A stretch of 64,000 nucleotides of DNA from Bog-159 sp963785255 (GTDB lineage: Bacteria; Acidobacteriota; Terriglobia; Bryobacterales; Bryobacteraceae): positions 806,001 to 870,000 of the forward strand of contig CAWAUR010000002.1 of the NCBI GenBank assembly GCA_963785255.1, read 5' to 3'. Shown here in pieces: positions 41,774-50,630 of the stretch (within the stretch, counting starts at the first letter, position 1; each line of letters opens with the position of its first letter). The position numbers and the translations under genes are program-made. The notes under the pieces are model-generated. The model worked only from the letters and a program-made list of their open reading frames with translations, did no database searches and had not been told where the DNA came from.

Positions 41774-43294
41774 CTATGTGCCTCCCACTTTCGTACTCTT
41801 CAAATCCAGTCCATTGGCATGGCACGTCTTACAAAAATCCATGTTGTTCGCCTGATCCTTCACCAGCAATCCAGGCTTGGCCGACGCGTGCGGCTGGTGA
41901 CAACTCGCGCAGCTTATCGGCGTCACCACCTGGTTCGTCGCCGGGTTGGTCACATCCTGCACCGGATGCCGCGTGGTCGGGTGCCCCAAGCCGTACTTCA
42001 GCGGCAGGATCGGAACCTTGCGGAAGTAATCTTCCGGCAGCTTTACCTTGCCGTCGAAAATCGTTACCAGGTGCTCTTTGTCTAGCTTCGCGGGCGCGGC
42101 GTCCGGACCGTGGCACTCCAGGCACAACTGGTTCTCATTCTTGGCCCGCAGCAGCTTGGGATTGTCCCCGCCGTGCGGCTCGTGGCAGGTGGCGCAACCC
42201 TGCTCGTAAGCCGGCTGGTGCACATGTCCTTTCTTCTGCATCTCCGCCTGATCGCTATGGCAACCGAGACAAGCCGTCACCGGATCGGGACGAATGAAGC
42301 CGGGAGTCTTGCCCGCATGCGGGCTGTGGCAATCCGTGCAATCGCCCTGTGTGCCCGGGTGTGGCACCTTGGCGTTCTGGATCTTCTTGGCCACATCGTC
42401 GTGACAGGTGACGCACAGTTCTTTCACGCTGGCGGCCGTGAGCACCACTTTGCCGTCTTTCGCCGGCTGATGGCACGTGTCGCAGGACTTCGATTCGAAC
42501 GGACTATGCATGAACTCACGCATCAGCTTGGGAGCCGCGGATTGATGCGGATCGTGGCAACTGAGGCAATCCGATTTTTCGATCGGTTGATTCTGATGCG
42601 CCTTCAAGAGCTGCGCATCCTTCGGGTCATGGCATTCGGTGCAGAGCGCCGGACTGGCTTTGGTCAGGTGATAGCGGAATTCCGTCTCGGCGGAAGCGCC
42701 CGTTTTGTGAGTGACGTGGCAGGTTTCGCAGCCGCCGTCCAGCGCCGCGTGACGGCTGCCACCAGTGGGCACATTTAAGCCGGTGTTATGGCATTCGAGG
42801 CACAGATTGGCATCTTTGGTGGCGCCGTCCGTTGCTTTAAGTAGCTGATTCTTAAAGTCCGAGACGTGCGGATCGTGGCATTTCAGGCAGTCGCGCACAG
42901 CCGGACTGTGCACATGCCCTTTGATTTGGCTGGCGTCCTTGTCCGTATGGCACTGCAGGCACAGTTTTACAGGCGTGACCGCGGTTAGCGTAATGCGCGT
43001 AACATCTTTGCTTACACGGACTTGATGGCAGCTCAAACAGCCCGTGGCGATGGCCGAATGCACCGCTTTCCCCTTGGTCTTGTCTTCGTGGCAGGTAATG
43101 CACTTGGCGGCGTCGGTGTTGGGCTCGAGCGGAACGGGGTGCGTTTTTGCGAGAGAGGAATTCGCCGCCGCCAGCACCATTAGGATAGAAATGACTCCTT
43201 GCATGGCGATGGCGCTCACCGTTCGGACGTTCCGGTAGCCCATCGCCTCGATGGCGCAAGGTTTCGTTCCGGATTTGAGCGGACCCAGACCCAT
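41774..43294 (-). CDS. Multihaem c-type cytochrome, 16 haem motifs
   Basis: 506-aa exported cytochrome with sixteen CXXCH motifs: CITCH, CLSCH, CLQCH, CLKCH, CLECH, CETCH, CTECH, CLSCH, CDTCH, CVTCH, CTDCH, CLGCH, CATCH, CLECH, CASCH and CKTCH. The regular spacing of about 25-30 residues gives a string-like haem chain typical of long electron-transfer wires. The signal peptide is within the first 50 residues (MQGVISILMVLAAANSSLA). The ATG at 43294 has GAGGGG 3 nt upstream; ATGs at 43243 and 43204 give shorter signal regions. It is the first gene of the operon. Confidence 0.93.
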   Translation of the reverse strand: MGLGPLKSGTKPCAIEAMGYRNVRTVSAIAMQGVISILMVLAAANSSLAKTHPVPLEPNTDAAKCITCHEDKTKGKAVHSAIATGCLSCHQVRVSKDVTRITLTAVTPVKLCLQCHTDKDASQIKGHVHSPAVRDCLKCHDPHVSDFKNQLLKATDGATKDANLCLECHNTGLNVPTGGSRHAALDGGCETCHVTHKTGASAETEFRYHLTKASPALCTECHDPKDAQLLKAHQNQPIEKSDCLSCHDPHQSAAPKLMREFMHSPFESKSCDTCHQPAKDGKVVLTAASVKELCVTCHDDVAKKIQNAKVPHPGTQGDCTDCHSPHAGKTPGFIRPDPVTACLGCHSDQAEMQKKGHVHQPAYEQGCATCHEPHGGDNPKLLRAKNENQLCLECHGPDAAPAKLDKEHLVTIFDGKVKLPEDYFRKVPILPLKYGLGHPTTRHPVQDVTNPATNQVVTPISCASCHQPHASAKPGLLVKDQANNMDFCKTCHANGLDLKSTKVGGT

Positions 43295-43801
43295 ATACCC
43301 CTCGCCCTAAGACCGGCTGCCTCCCGACCCCCAGAGCTGCGGAAAAAGGAAATAGACCTCAGGCGATGCACTTCATATGCCATAAGAGGTATTAAGAGTT
43401 GAAAATCTTATTAACCAATGGCGGCCAGCGCGTTAAACGTGCTGGTTCCTGTCCGACGGTAGCGTCTACCGCGTCTTTGCGGCCTTTTCGAGCGCGTTCA
43501 GGGTGTAGGGAAATCTTTCACGAGCTCCTCTGGAAACCGGAGAAGGCAATCCTGGTTCCGTCATTCGACAGGTTAATCTGAGGGATTTCACCCAAACTGC
43601 GCGGGCCATTGTTCCCACCCTAGACGGTACTAGAGGGTCTAAAGCTAGGGAATTTCGACAGCTAACTCCAGTCCTTCCCCCGCCGGATTTCAGGGCTGCA
43701 GCCGGTAGCAGTAGATGGTATCCGCGATCGCGGGCCCGCCGGTCATCGGTATCGCGGTCGTCATTGCCAGGTAGCCGGCTGCTCTGTTCTGTTTTCCAAA
43801 T
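43295..43801. other. Gap with a decayed propeller remnant
   Basis: About 500 bases with no intact gene; the first part presumably carries the promoter of the cytochrome operon. On the minus strand at about 43531-43620 a stretch reads GEIPQINLSNDGTRIAFSGF before a stop, matching a PD40/WD40-like blade. It has no start and is closed upstream by a stop, so it looks like debris of a TolB-like gene. Confidence 0.35.
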
Positions 43802-43893
43802 TGTAGGACAGGCCTCCCGGCCTGTCCAGGGCGAGCTTCGCTCGCTGAAGAGCGGGCCTACGAGGCCCGCGCAGGCTACGAGCCTGCCCCACA
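43802..43893. repeat. Family A composite repeat, longest copy
   Basis: Three modules: GTAGGACAGGCCTCCCGGCC+TGTCC, GCGAGCTTCGCTCGC, and AGCGGGCCTACGAGGCCCGC followed by AGGCTACGAGCCTGCCCCAC. It begins 1 nt past the RND transporter stop on the minus strand. Confidence 0.92.
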
Positions 43894-43894
43894 A

Positions 43895-46800
43895 TTATGC
43901 CGACTCTTCGAACTCCGCCTCGGGCGTGGGTAGCACGTCCCGATCGCCCGCCCACCACACATACAACGCCGGCAACAGAAAAATGTTTAGCAGCATGGCC
44001 AGGATGAGCCCGCCCACGATGACGATGGCGAAAGGCCGTTGGGAATCCGAGCCAATGGCGCGCGACATGGCCGCCGGCAGCAATCCCAGAGTCGCTACCA
44101 GGGTGGTCATCATGATGGGCCGTAAGCGGAGCACGGCGCCCTCCACCGCGGCATCCACCACCGAATGGCCGCGCGCGCGGAGCTGATTGATATACTCCAG
44201 CATGATTACGCCAGTCTCCACACAGACGCCGAACAGAGCCAGAAAACCCACACCCGACGACACACTGAAGTGCGTGCCGGTGATCAGCAGCGCCAGTAGT
44301 CCGCCCAGAGGCGCCATGGCGATGCTGGCCAGCATCAGGTTCGCCCACTTGAACGATCCGAACATCGTGTAGAGGATGATATAGATCACCAGAATGGTCA
44401 CCGGCAGCACGATCATCAACCGTCGTTGTGAGCGCTGCTGGCTGGCGTATTCGCCGGCCCAACTAATGCGATAGCCTTCCGGCAGTTTCACGCGCCGGTC
44501 GACGGCCTTGATGGCTTCTTCCACCGTGCTGCCCAAATCGCGCCCCCGCACGCCGTATTTAATAGCCACGTAGCGGGAGTTCTCCTCGCGGTAGATCTCC
44601 GACGCGCCATCCAGCACCTGCACCTTGCACAATTGCGCCAGCGACACGCGCTCGCCGGTGGGCGCCAGAAGGCGGATGTTCTCAATGGCCTCCGCCGTGT
44701 TGCGATTGGGCGCCGTGTAGCGCGGCACCAGGTCGAAGCGCCGTTCATCCTGCAGAACCTGGCTGACCGCGTTCCCCCCCACCGCCGTCTGGATGGCGTC
44801 CTGCACGTCGGACACGTTGATCCCATAGCGCGAGGCGCGATCGCGATCGACCTCCAGGTTGAGGTTGGGCTGGCCGATCACCCGGAAAAGCCCCAGATCC
44901 TCCACCCCCCGAATGCCGCGCATCACGTTGACGATTTCGTCGCCCTTCTCTTCGAGCGTTTTCAGATCGGTGCCATAAAGCTTGATGGCCAGTTCGCCCT
45001 TCACGCCGCTGACCGCTTCTTCCATGTTGTCGGCGATGGGTTGCGAGAAATTCCAAAGCACGCCCGGAATGCCTTCCAGCTCACGGTCCATGGCCCCGAT
45101 CAATTCGTCTTTATCCTGGCGGAATACGGGCCGCCACTGTTCTTTGGGTTTCAAATCCACGAAATATTCGGTGTTGAAAAAGCCCGTCGTATCGGTGCCG
45201 TCGTCGGGACGTCCCACTTGCGACACCACTTGCGTCACCTCCGGGAAAGCGGCCAGCATCAGCCGCGCCTGGTTCATCAGCCGGGTGCCTTCGGCCGGGC
45301 CGGTGCTGGGGGCTAACGTGCCGCGCGCCCAGATGGCGCCTTCGTCCAGGTGCGGCAGAAACTCGGAACCGATCAAGCCGCTGGAGGCCAGCCAGACGGT
45401 CGCCGCCAGACATACAACCGCCACTCCCACGGTCGCCCAACGCGCGCGAATGGCCCACCCCACCAGCGTGCGGTAGCCGGCCGTCAGCCACGCCAGCGCG
45501 GGATTGCGCCACTCGCGGGTCTTGGCGGTAAAGATCAGGCTGGCCATCACCGGCGCCGCCACCAGCGAGAAGACCAGCGCGCCCAGCAGCGCCAAAGCCA
45601 CCGTCCAGGCCATGGGCTTGAACAGCCGCCCCTCCACGCTCTGCAAGGTGAAGATGGGAAGGTACGCGGTGATAATGATGCCGCGCGCATAGAATACCGG
45701 CCGCTGCACCTCGTGGGTGGCTTCCCGGATGCGCGCGATCAGCGGCTTCGGCTCGCCGGTTTGCTGCCCCAGGTGGCGCACGATGTTTTCCACCACCACC
45801 ACGGTGCCGTCCACCACCATTCCAAAATCCAGGGCGCCCAGCGACAGCAGGTTCGCCGGAATCTTGCTCAGGTCCAGGCAGATGGCGGCGAACAGCAGCG
45901 CGAACGGTATGGTCAGCGCCACAATCACGGCGCCCCGCACGTTCCCCAGAAACAGAAACAGAACGATCACCACCAGGATGATGCCTTCCGTCAGGTTGTG
46001 CAGCACGGTATGCGTGGTGTAGTGGACCAGTTGGCTGCGGTCCAGGAACGGCACGATGCGCACTCCTTTGGGAAGAAGACGATCGTTCAGCTCGGCGACC
46101 TTCTCATGAATGGCCCGCAGCGTGGCGTCGGCCTCCGCCCCTTTCCGCAACAGCACGATCCCCTCGACCACATCGTCGTCGTCCAGGATTTTGCCGTCGC
46201 GCCGGTGAATGGCCTTGCCGATCTGGCCCAGGCGGATGCGCGGCCCTTGCATGACTGTGGCTACGTCGCTGATACGGATGGGCGTCCCGTTTTGGGTCTT
46301 CACCACGGTCTTTCCGATGTCCTGCACGTTCTTGAAGAGCCCCACGGAGCGCACGTTGATCTGCTGCAGGCCGGCTTCGATGAAACTCCCGCCGGCGTTC
46401 ACGTTATTGTTCACCAGGGGCTGCTCGATCTGCCCGATACTCAGGCCATAGGCCACCAGCTTGTTCGGATCGATGGCCACCTGGTATTCCTTGGTGATCC
46501 CCCCGAAACTGACCACGTCCACCACATTTGGAACGGACTTGAACTGCTTCTCGATCACCCAATCCTCGAGCGATTTCAGCTCCATCAGGTCGTAAGCCGG
46601 ATTCGTGCTGGTGAGTGAATACCAGTAGATCTGCCCTACCGGACTGTAATCGGTGCCGATCTGCGGTTGCAGGTTTTGGGGCAGGTTGAGCTGCGCCAGG
46701 CGCTCCAGCACTTTCTGCCGGTTCCAGTCGTTCGTGGAATCGTCATCGAAGATCAGCATCACGCTGGAGAGTCCGAACAGCGAGGTGGACCGCAAGTGCT

Positions 46801-47038
46801 GCAAGTGCGGCAGCCCGTTCATCACGATCTCCACCGGTATGGTGACCTGCTGTTCCACCTCCTCGGCGGCCCGGCCCGGCCACTGCGTGATCACTTGCAC
46901 GTAGTTATTGGCGATGTCGGGATAGGCTTCGATGGGAAGGTTCTTGAACGCGATCACGCCCCAGGCAAACAGCAGAATGGCGAGAGCCACCACCAGCAGG
47001 CGGTTATTAAGAGAGAAATCAACGAGTCCGCGAATCAT
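43895..47038 (-). CDS. czcA: HME-type RND efflux transporter, CzcA/CusA-like
   Basis: 1047-aa inner-membrane proton antiporter. Heavy-metal-efflux RND signs: N-terminal SLNNRLLVVALAILLFAWGV, WPGRAAEEVEQQVTIPVE, the TM4 motif SLGALDFGMVVDGTVVVVEN with charged residues for proton transport, and TM10-12 segments (MLASIAMAPLGGLLALLITG, GVCVETGVIMLEYINQLRAR). It should assemble with the adaptor at 47749 and the TolC-like channel at 48888. Metal or organic substrate cannot be fixed; the HME branch suggests metal ions. It follows a KDPG aldolase gene within the operon. Confidence 0.92.
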   Translation of the reverse strand: MIRGLVDFSLNNRLLVVALAILLFAWGVIAFKNLPIEAYPDIANNYVQVITQWPGRAAEEVEQQVTIPVEIVMNGLPHLQHLRSTSLFGLSSVMLIFDDDSTNDWNRQKVLERLAQLNLPQNLQPQIGTDYSPVGQIYWYSLTSTNPAYDLMELKSLEDWVIEKQFKSVPNVVDVVSFGGITKEYQVAIDPNKLVAYGLSIGQIEQPLVNNNVNAGGSFIEAGLQQINVRSVGLFKNVQDIGKTVVKTQNGTPIRISDVATVMQGPRIRLGQIGKAIHRRDGKILDDDDVVEGIVLLRKGAEADATLRAIHEKVAELNDRLLPKGVRIVPFLDRSQLVHYTTHTVLHNLTEGIILVVIVLFLFLGNVRGAVIVALTIPFALLFAAICLDLSKIPANLLSLGALDFGMVVDGTVVVVENIVRHLGQQTGEPKPLIARIREATHEVQRPVFYARGIIITAYLPIFTLQSVEGRLFKPMAWTVALALLGALVFSLVAAPVMASLIFTAKTREWRNPALAWLTAGYRTLVGWAIRARWATVGVAVVCLAATVWLASSGLIGSEFLPHLDEGAIWARGTLAPSTGPAEGTRLMNQARLMLAAFPEVTQVVSQVGRPDDGTDTTGFFNTEYFVDLKPKEQWRPVFRQDKDELIGAMDRELEGIPGVLWNFSQPIADNMEEAVSGVKGELAIKLYGTDLKTLEEKGDEIVNVMRGIRGVEDLGLFRVIGQPNLNLEVDRDRASRYGINVSDVQDAIQTAVGGNAVSQVLQDERRFDLVPRYTAPNRNTAEAIENIRLLAPTGERVSLAQLCKVQVLDGASEIYREENSRYVAIKYGVRGRDLGSTVEEAIKAVDRRVKLPEGYRISWAGEYASQQRSQRRLMIVLPVTILVIYIILYTMFGSFKWANLMLASIAMAPLGGLLALLITGTHFSVSSGVGFLALFGVCVETGVIMLEYINQLRARGHSVVDAAVEGAVLRLRPIMMTTLVATLGLLPAAMSRAIGSDSQRPFAIVIVGGLILAMLLNIFLLPALYVWWAGDRDVLPTPEAEFEESA

Positions 47039-47055
47039 GCTTTAGTTCTGCCGCG

Positions 47056-47733
47056 TCATTTGAACGTAACCACGTTGGCCGTGGGCGCGGTGGCGCGCGC
47101 GTTTTTTACGATGGCCATGAACCGGTGCGCCAGTTCCGTGATCCAATGCGCCTTGCGCAGACGCACGGCTTCGTGCGTGATCAGTTCTTTGCCCACGCCA
47201 ATGGCGCTGGCGCCCGCGGCGATATAGTGGCCGGCCGTGTGTTGCTGCACGCCGCCTCCCGCGATCAGACGGATTTGCGGCAAGGCGGCTTTCAGAGCCC
47301 GAATATAATTTTCGCCGCCCAGGGGCGCACACGGAAACACCTTCACGAAATCCGCCCCGGCTTTCCATGCGCCGATGATTTCCGTGGGCGTCAGGGCGCC
47401 CGGCAACACGAGCACGCCTTCCTCCACGGCCAGTCCTACCACGCTGGCGTCCATGCCGGTGCTGGTGATGAACAACGCTCCAGCCTCCACGGCGCGGCGC
47501 GCGGTGTCCGCATCCAGCACCGTTCCGGCGCCCACTACCATGTCGGGAAACTCCCGTTGCACCTCGGAAATCAATCCCAAAGCTCCGGGAACCGTCATGG
47601 TGATCTCGGCAATGGGCAGCCCCGCGCCATAAATCGCTTCCACGGCAAACCGCGCATCCTCGGTGGACGGCAGACGAATCGCGGGAATAATACCGATCTC
47701 TTCGATGCGGGCGCGAACTTCCTCTTTGGTCAT
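47056..47733 (-). CDS. eda: KDPG/KHG aldolase (Eda-like)
   Basis: 225-aa class I aldolase (2-keto-3-deoxy-6-phosphogluconate / 4-hydroxy-2-oxoglutarate). AVEAIYGAGLPIAEITMTVP carries the catalytic Glu, MVVGAGTVLDADTARRAVEA the phosphate/glyoxylate loop, and ADFVKVFPCAPLGGENYIRA the Schiff-base Lys in VKVFP. IRLIAGGGVQQHTAGHYIAA closes the barrel. It cleaves KDPG to pyruvate and glyceraldehyde 3-phosphate in Entner-Doudoroff-type routes. It sits inside an efflux operon, 15 nt after the adaptor gene and 17 nt before the RND gene, which is unusual. Confidence 0.92.
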   Translation of the reverse strand: MTKEEVRARIEEIGIIPAIRLPSTEDARFAVEAIYGAGLPIAEITMTVPGALGLISEVQREFPDMVVGAGTVLDADTARRAVEAGALFITSTGMDASVVGLAVEEGVLVLPGALTPTEIIGAWKAGADFVKVFPCAPLGGENYIRALKAALPQIRLIAGGGVQQHTAGHYIAAGASAIGVGKELITHEAVRLRKAHWITELAHRFMAIVKNARATAPTANVVTFK

Positions 47734-47748
47734 GATGGCTTTACTGTA

Positions 47749-48891
47749 TTATTGTTCCGCCGTGGCTTGCAAGACGAGCGCGTTGGAAACTACCTTTTGA
47801 CCGGGCCGCACGCCCGCCACGATTTCCTGTTGATCGCCGGGCAGCATTTTCCCGGCGGTCACTTCCAGGCGCTGAAATTCGCGGGACCCCGCCGGGACGT
47901 ACACCCAGTCGCGATCGTGCAGGTGCAGAACGGCGGAGGCCGGAACCACCGCCCGCGTTTCGCTCTCGGCGCCGTGGAACGTGGCGGTGACAAACATGCC
48001 GAGCCGCATCATACCCGGATTGCGCATTTCCAGGCGCACCTTGGCCGTGCGCAGATTCGGATCGAGGATCGGGCTGATATTGCCGATGTGCCCGCGCATC
48101 GCCTGGTTCGGATAGGCGTTCAGCCGGACGTCCGCGTACTCGCCCAGCCGCACTTGCGGCAAATTATTTTCGTAGACATCGCAGATAATCCAAACGTACG
48201 AGAGATCCGAAATGGTGAAGGGATTCGGCGAGGCCAAGCCTTGCAGGCCCCCCGCGGCCGTCACTTGTTGATCCGTGATCACGCCCGCAACCGGGGCGCG
48301 CACCTCGATAATGGCGGAGGGATGCTCGGGATCCGCGCCCAGGACATGCAGGTGGTCGGCGGCCGTCTTCACCGCGACGTGCGCCTTGATGTCGGCGTCC
48401 TCGGCCACCTCCACATCCTTCTGGGCGATGGCGCCTTTGTCTAACAGAAGCTTGGCGCGTTCCAGTTGAGCTTGCGCCAGGGTTTCGTCGGCGCGCGCCT
48501 GTTCGTATTCGGAGTAGGCCGCCGCGACATCCGCGCTTTGCACCTTGAGCAGCAGTTGATCCTTCGCCACGGTGTCTCCCAGCCGCGCGTAGATCCCCGC
48601 CACCCGCCCGGTGGCCAGCGTCACCACGGGAATATTCCGCGATACGTCGGCGCTCACCACGCCCGTCACATTCAATTCGGGAGCCGCGCGCCGCTCACCG
48701 GCCACCGCCAGCGGAAACTTCGCGGGATCGTCCACCTTGAACTGGCCCGCGCCCGGCACGCGCTCGACCTCCGCCGGCGGCGGCGCCTCGGCTTTGGGAT
48801 CGCCTTTGCCCTGGGCGCTGCAGCCCGCCAACGCCAATATCGAAATCAAGCCCAGCGCCAGGAGCGCAAGAGCCGGTTCACGCCGTTTCAT
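47749..48891 (-). CDS. czcB: RND efflux periplasmic adaptor, CzcB-like
   Basis: 380-aa lipoprotein-type membrane fusion protein. The N-terminus LLALGLISILALAGCSAQGK has a lipobox (LAGC), so it is probably a lipoprotein. VVTLATGRVAGIYARLGDTV is the biotinyl-like half, YEQARADETLAQAQLERAKL is the alpha-hairpin, and VRAPVAGVITDQQVTAAGGL the second half. FVTATFHGAESETRAVVPAS fits the beta-barrel region. It links CzcA-like and TolC-like subunits. It overlaps the upstream TolC-like gene by four bases (ATGA). Confidence 0.92.
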   Translation of the reverse strand: MKRREPALALLALGLISILALAGCSAQGKGDPKAEAPPPAEVERVPGAGQFKVDDPAKFPLAVAGERRAAPELNVTGVVSADVSRNIPVVTLATGRVAGIYARLGDTVAKDQLLLKVQSADVAAAYSEYEQARADETLAQAQLERAKLLLDKGAIAQKDVEVAEDADIKAHVAVKTAADHLHVLGADPEHPSAIIEVRAPVAGVITDQQVTAAGGLQGLASPNPFTISDLSYVWIICDVYENNLPQVRLGEYADVRLNAYPNQAMRGHIGNISPILDPNLRTAKVRLEMRNPGMMRLGMFVTATFHGAESETRAVVPASAVLHLHDRDWVYVPAGSREFQRLEVTAGKMLPGDQQEIVAGVRPGQKVVSNALVLQATAEQ

Positions 48892-50180
48892 TGGATAACC
48901 TCACGGCCCACGGCGAGATTCAACTGGCCCGCGGCGGTCAGGTAAGCCCCCACCAGGTTCAGATAACTTACTTCGACCGCCCGGTAGTCTCTCTGGGCAT
49001 CCAGATAATCGACCAAAGCGGCCTGCCCATGCTGATACGAAAACGCGATCGTGTCGCGCACCCGGGCGGCCGTCCCCAGATACTTCGCCTTGTAGGGCCG
49101 CAGCAGCGTCAGATTGCTTTGGAGAGTCGCATAGGCGGAATCGACATCGCTGAATACCTGCGCCTGGGCCGCGTCGCGCAATCTTTCGTTGCGCTGAATA
49201 TCCACCAGCGTGCGCGCCTTTTCGCCTTGATTCTTGTCGAAGATACGCAAAGGAATGTTCACGTTTACGCCCATATACGCCGGAATGGGCGGATTGCGTC
49301 CCAAGTCCACCCCAAAGGTAGGATCGGTCGATCCGTTGGCCACCGCCAACTTATAATCGGTGCGCGCTTTCTCGATGGATTCGACCGCCGCTTTCAAATC
49401 CGGCCGCTGTTCCATGGCTGCCTGCCGCAATTCGTCGAGCGGTGGCGCCTTCTCGGAGAAATCGAAAGTCCCCTGCACGTCGAACTGCTCCACGGAAGTC
49501 CGGTCGTTCAACAACTGCAGAAGCTGAATCTTGGCCGTCCGCAGATTAACTTCCGCGGTCTGCAGATCCGATTCATAGGTCACGCGCTGCAATTCCAGCC
49601 GGTCCAGATCCACGCGTGCGATATCGCCTGCCTTAAAGCGGTCCTGGCTGATCGCAAATTCGCGATCGAAGTAAGCCAAGTCGTCCTTGGCCAGATCGCG
49701 CACCGCTTTGGCTTGCATGGCCTCGACGAACGCGCTGCGTAAATTGAAAATCAGGCTGCGCTCCTGGTCGGCCAATTGCGACTCGGCGATGGCGGTGCCC
49801 TGTTTCGCGCTCTCCAGGCGCAGTTCACGCTTGTGCCGCCGTTCGTGCAGATAGCTGAACGAAAGATACGGCTCGGTGTAGGCGAACGGAGCATACTCAT
49901 TCGCACCGCCGTTGGGGGGCGGTTGTTTGGTGAAGGGATTGATCTGGTCCAGGCTCAAGGTGAAATCCGGGTTGGGACGCAAGAAGGCAGTAATCTCGTC
50001 GTCTCGCGACTCGTCAATACCTAGACGGGCGGCCCGCAGGGTCGGATTCGTCTTTTCGAATTCCTCGCGCGCCTGCTCCCATGTCAATGTTTTTGGCGCC
50101 GCCGTTTGTCCGGAAACGATTTCACTGATGCAGCCCGCAAAAAAAAGCCCGATCGACAGCCGGCGTACCAAGCGCCGCAT
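48888..50180 (-). CDS. czcC: TolC-family outer-membrane efflux channel, CzcC-like
   Basis: 430-aa OEP-family protein. The signal region is RLSIGLFFAGCISEIVSGQ; a Cys at the end of this segment could make it a lipoprotein. The two TolC repeats are visible as long helices (LADQERSLIFNLRSAFVEAM, YFDREFAISQDRFKAGDIAR, ELQRVTYESDLQTAEVNLRT, LRQAAMEQRPDLKAAVESIE). It is the first gene of the efflux operon; the promoter probably lies in 50181-50400. Confidence 0.9.
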   Translation of the reverse strand: MRRLVRRLSIGLFFAGCISEIVSGQTAAPKTLTWEQAREEFEKTNPTLRAARLGIDESRDDEITAFLRPNPDFTLSLDQINPFTKQPPPNGGANEYAPFAYTEPYLSFSYLHERRHKRELRLESAKQGTAIAESQLADQERSLIFNLRSAFVEAMQAKAVRDLAKDDLAYFDREFAISQDRFKAGDIARVDLDRLELQRVTYESDLQTAEVNLRTAKIQLLQLLNDRTSVEQFDVQGTFDFSEKAPPLDELRQAAMEQRPDLKAAVESIEKARTDYKLAVANGSTDPTFGVDLGRNPPIPAYMGVNVNIPLRIFDKNQGEKARTLVDIQRNERLRDAAQAQVFSDVDSAYATLQSNLTLLRPYKAKYLGTAARVRDTIAFSYQHGQAALVDYLDAQRDYRAVEVSYLNLVGAYLTAAGQLNLAVGREVIQ

Positions 50181-50398
50181 GTCACCTCCCTGGTGAAATT
50201 GATTGGGTGTCTTTGTCCAGGAGGAAGGTTACCATCTACCGGTCACGGAAAGACTGGGATCCTCTAAGGCGATCGAGCACCCCACAGGTCTCTTCATCGT
50301 ATCATGGCCCGATATAGCCCGGCTCCCGCGTCACAGGGCATCTTGCAGCCGGGACAAGCCTATCTTTCAGCCAATTTGTTAATGAGATGCGGGTAATA
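50181..50398. promoter_or_regulatory. Upstream region of the efflux operon
   Basis: About 220 bases with no gene, directly upstream of czcC. It should hold its promoter, but I could not make out a convincing -35/-10 pair or operator. The AT-rich part near 50375 (CCAATTTGTTAATGAGATG) stands out. Confidence 0.3.
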
Positions 50399-50497
50399 GG
50401 AGGGCGGGCAATCCTGCCCTGGGGTCCCCTCGGGGGACGGCTTTTAGCCGGCTAGCCGCCTGAAAGGCGGCTGCGGCCAGGATTGGCCGCCCTCCAA
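50399..50497. repeat. Family B palindrome, intact reference copy
   Basis: Two inverted arms: GGAGGGCGGGCAATCCTGCC on the left and, reversed, GGAGGGCGGCCAATCCTGGC on the right, each followed by an AGCCGG/AGCCGCC hairpin and meeting at CTAG near 50451. This copy shows what the insertion sequence at 61104-63533 broke into. There is no gene in it. Confidence 0.85.
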
Positions 50498-50566
50498 TTG
50501 GTCTTCATCGCTTTCGGTAGCCCGCAGGGCCATGGGGCACTCCTTGACGGTCGCGGCCCGGTAAAT
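50498..50566. repeat. Composite repeat linker plus family D
   Basis: Adjacent to the family B palindrome, this stretch (minus strand) repeats, with few changes, the segment at 60980-61049: family D, then GGAGTGCCCCATGGCCCTGC, then a linker with GATGAA. Order D-linker-B is the same in both places, so the three parts move or were copied together. Confidence 0.8.
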
Positions 50567-50630
50567 CGTGGGAACGGATAAACACCCGCACCGAACCCAA
50601 TGCCGCGGCACGGTGCTAAAATCGGGCCAA

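Noticed and set aside
45350..46618. Plus-strand ORF of 422 aa
   Set aside because: Shadow of the RND transporter; composition is that of an antisense high-GC frame.
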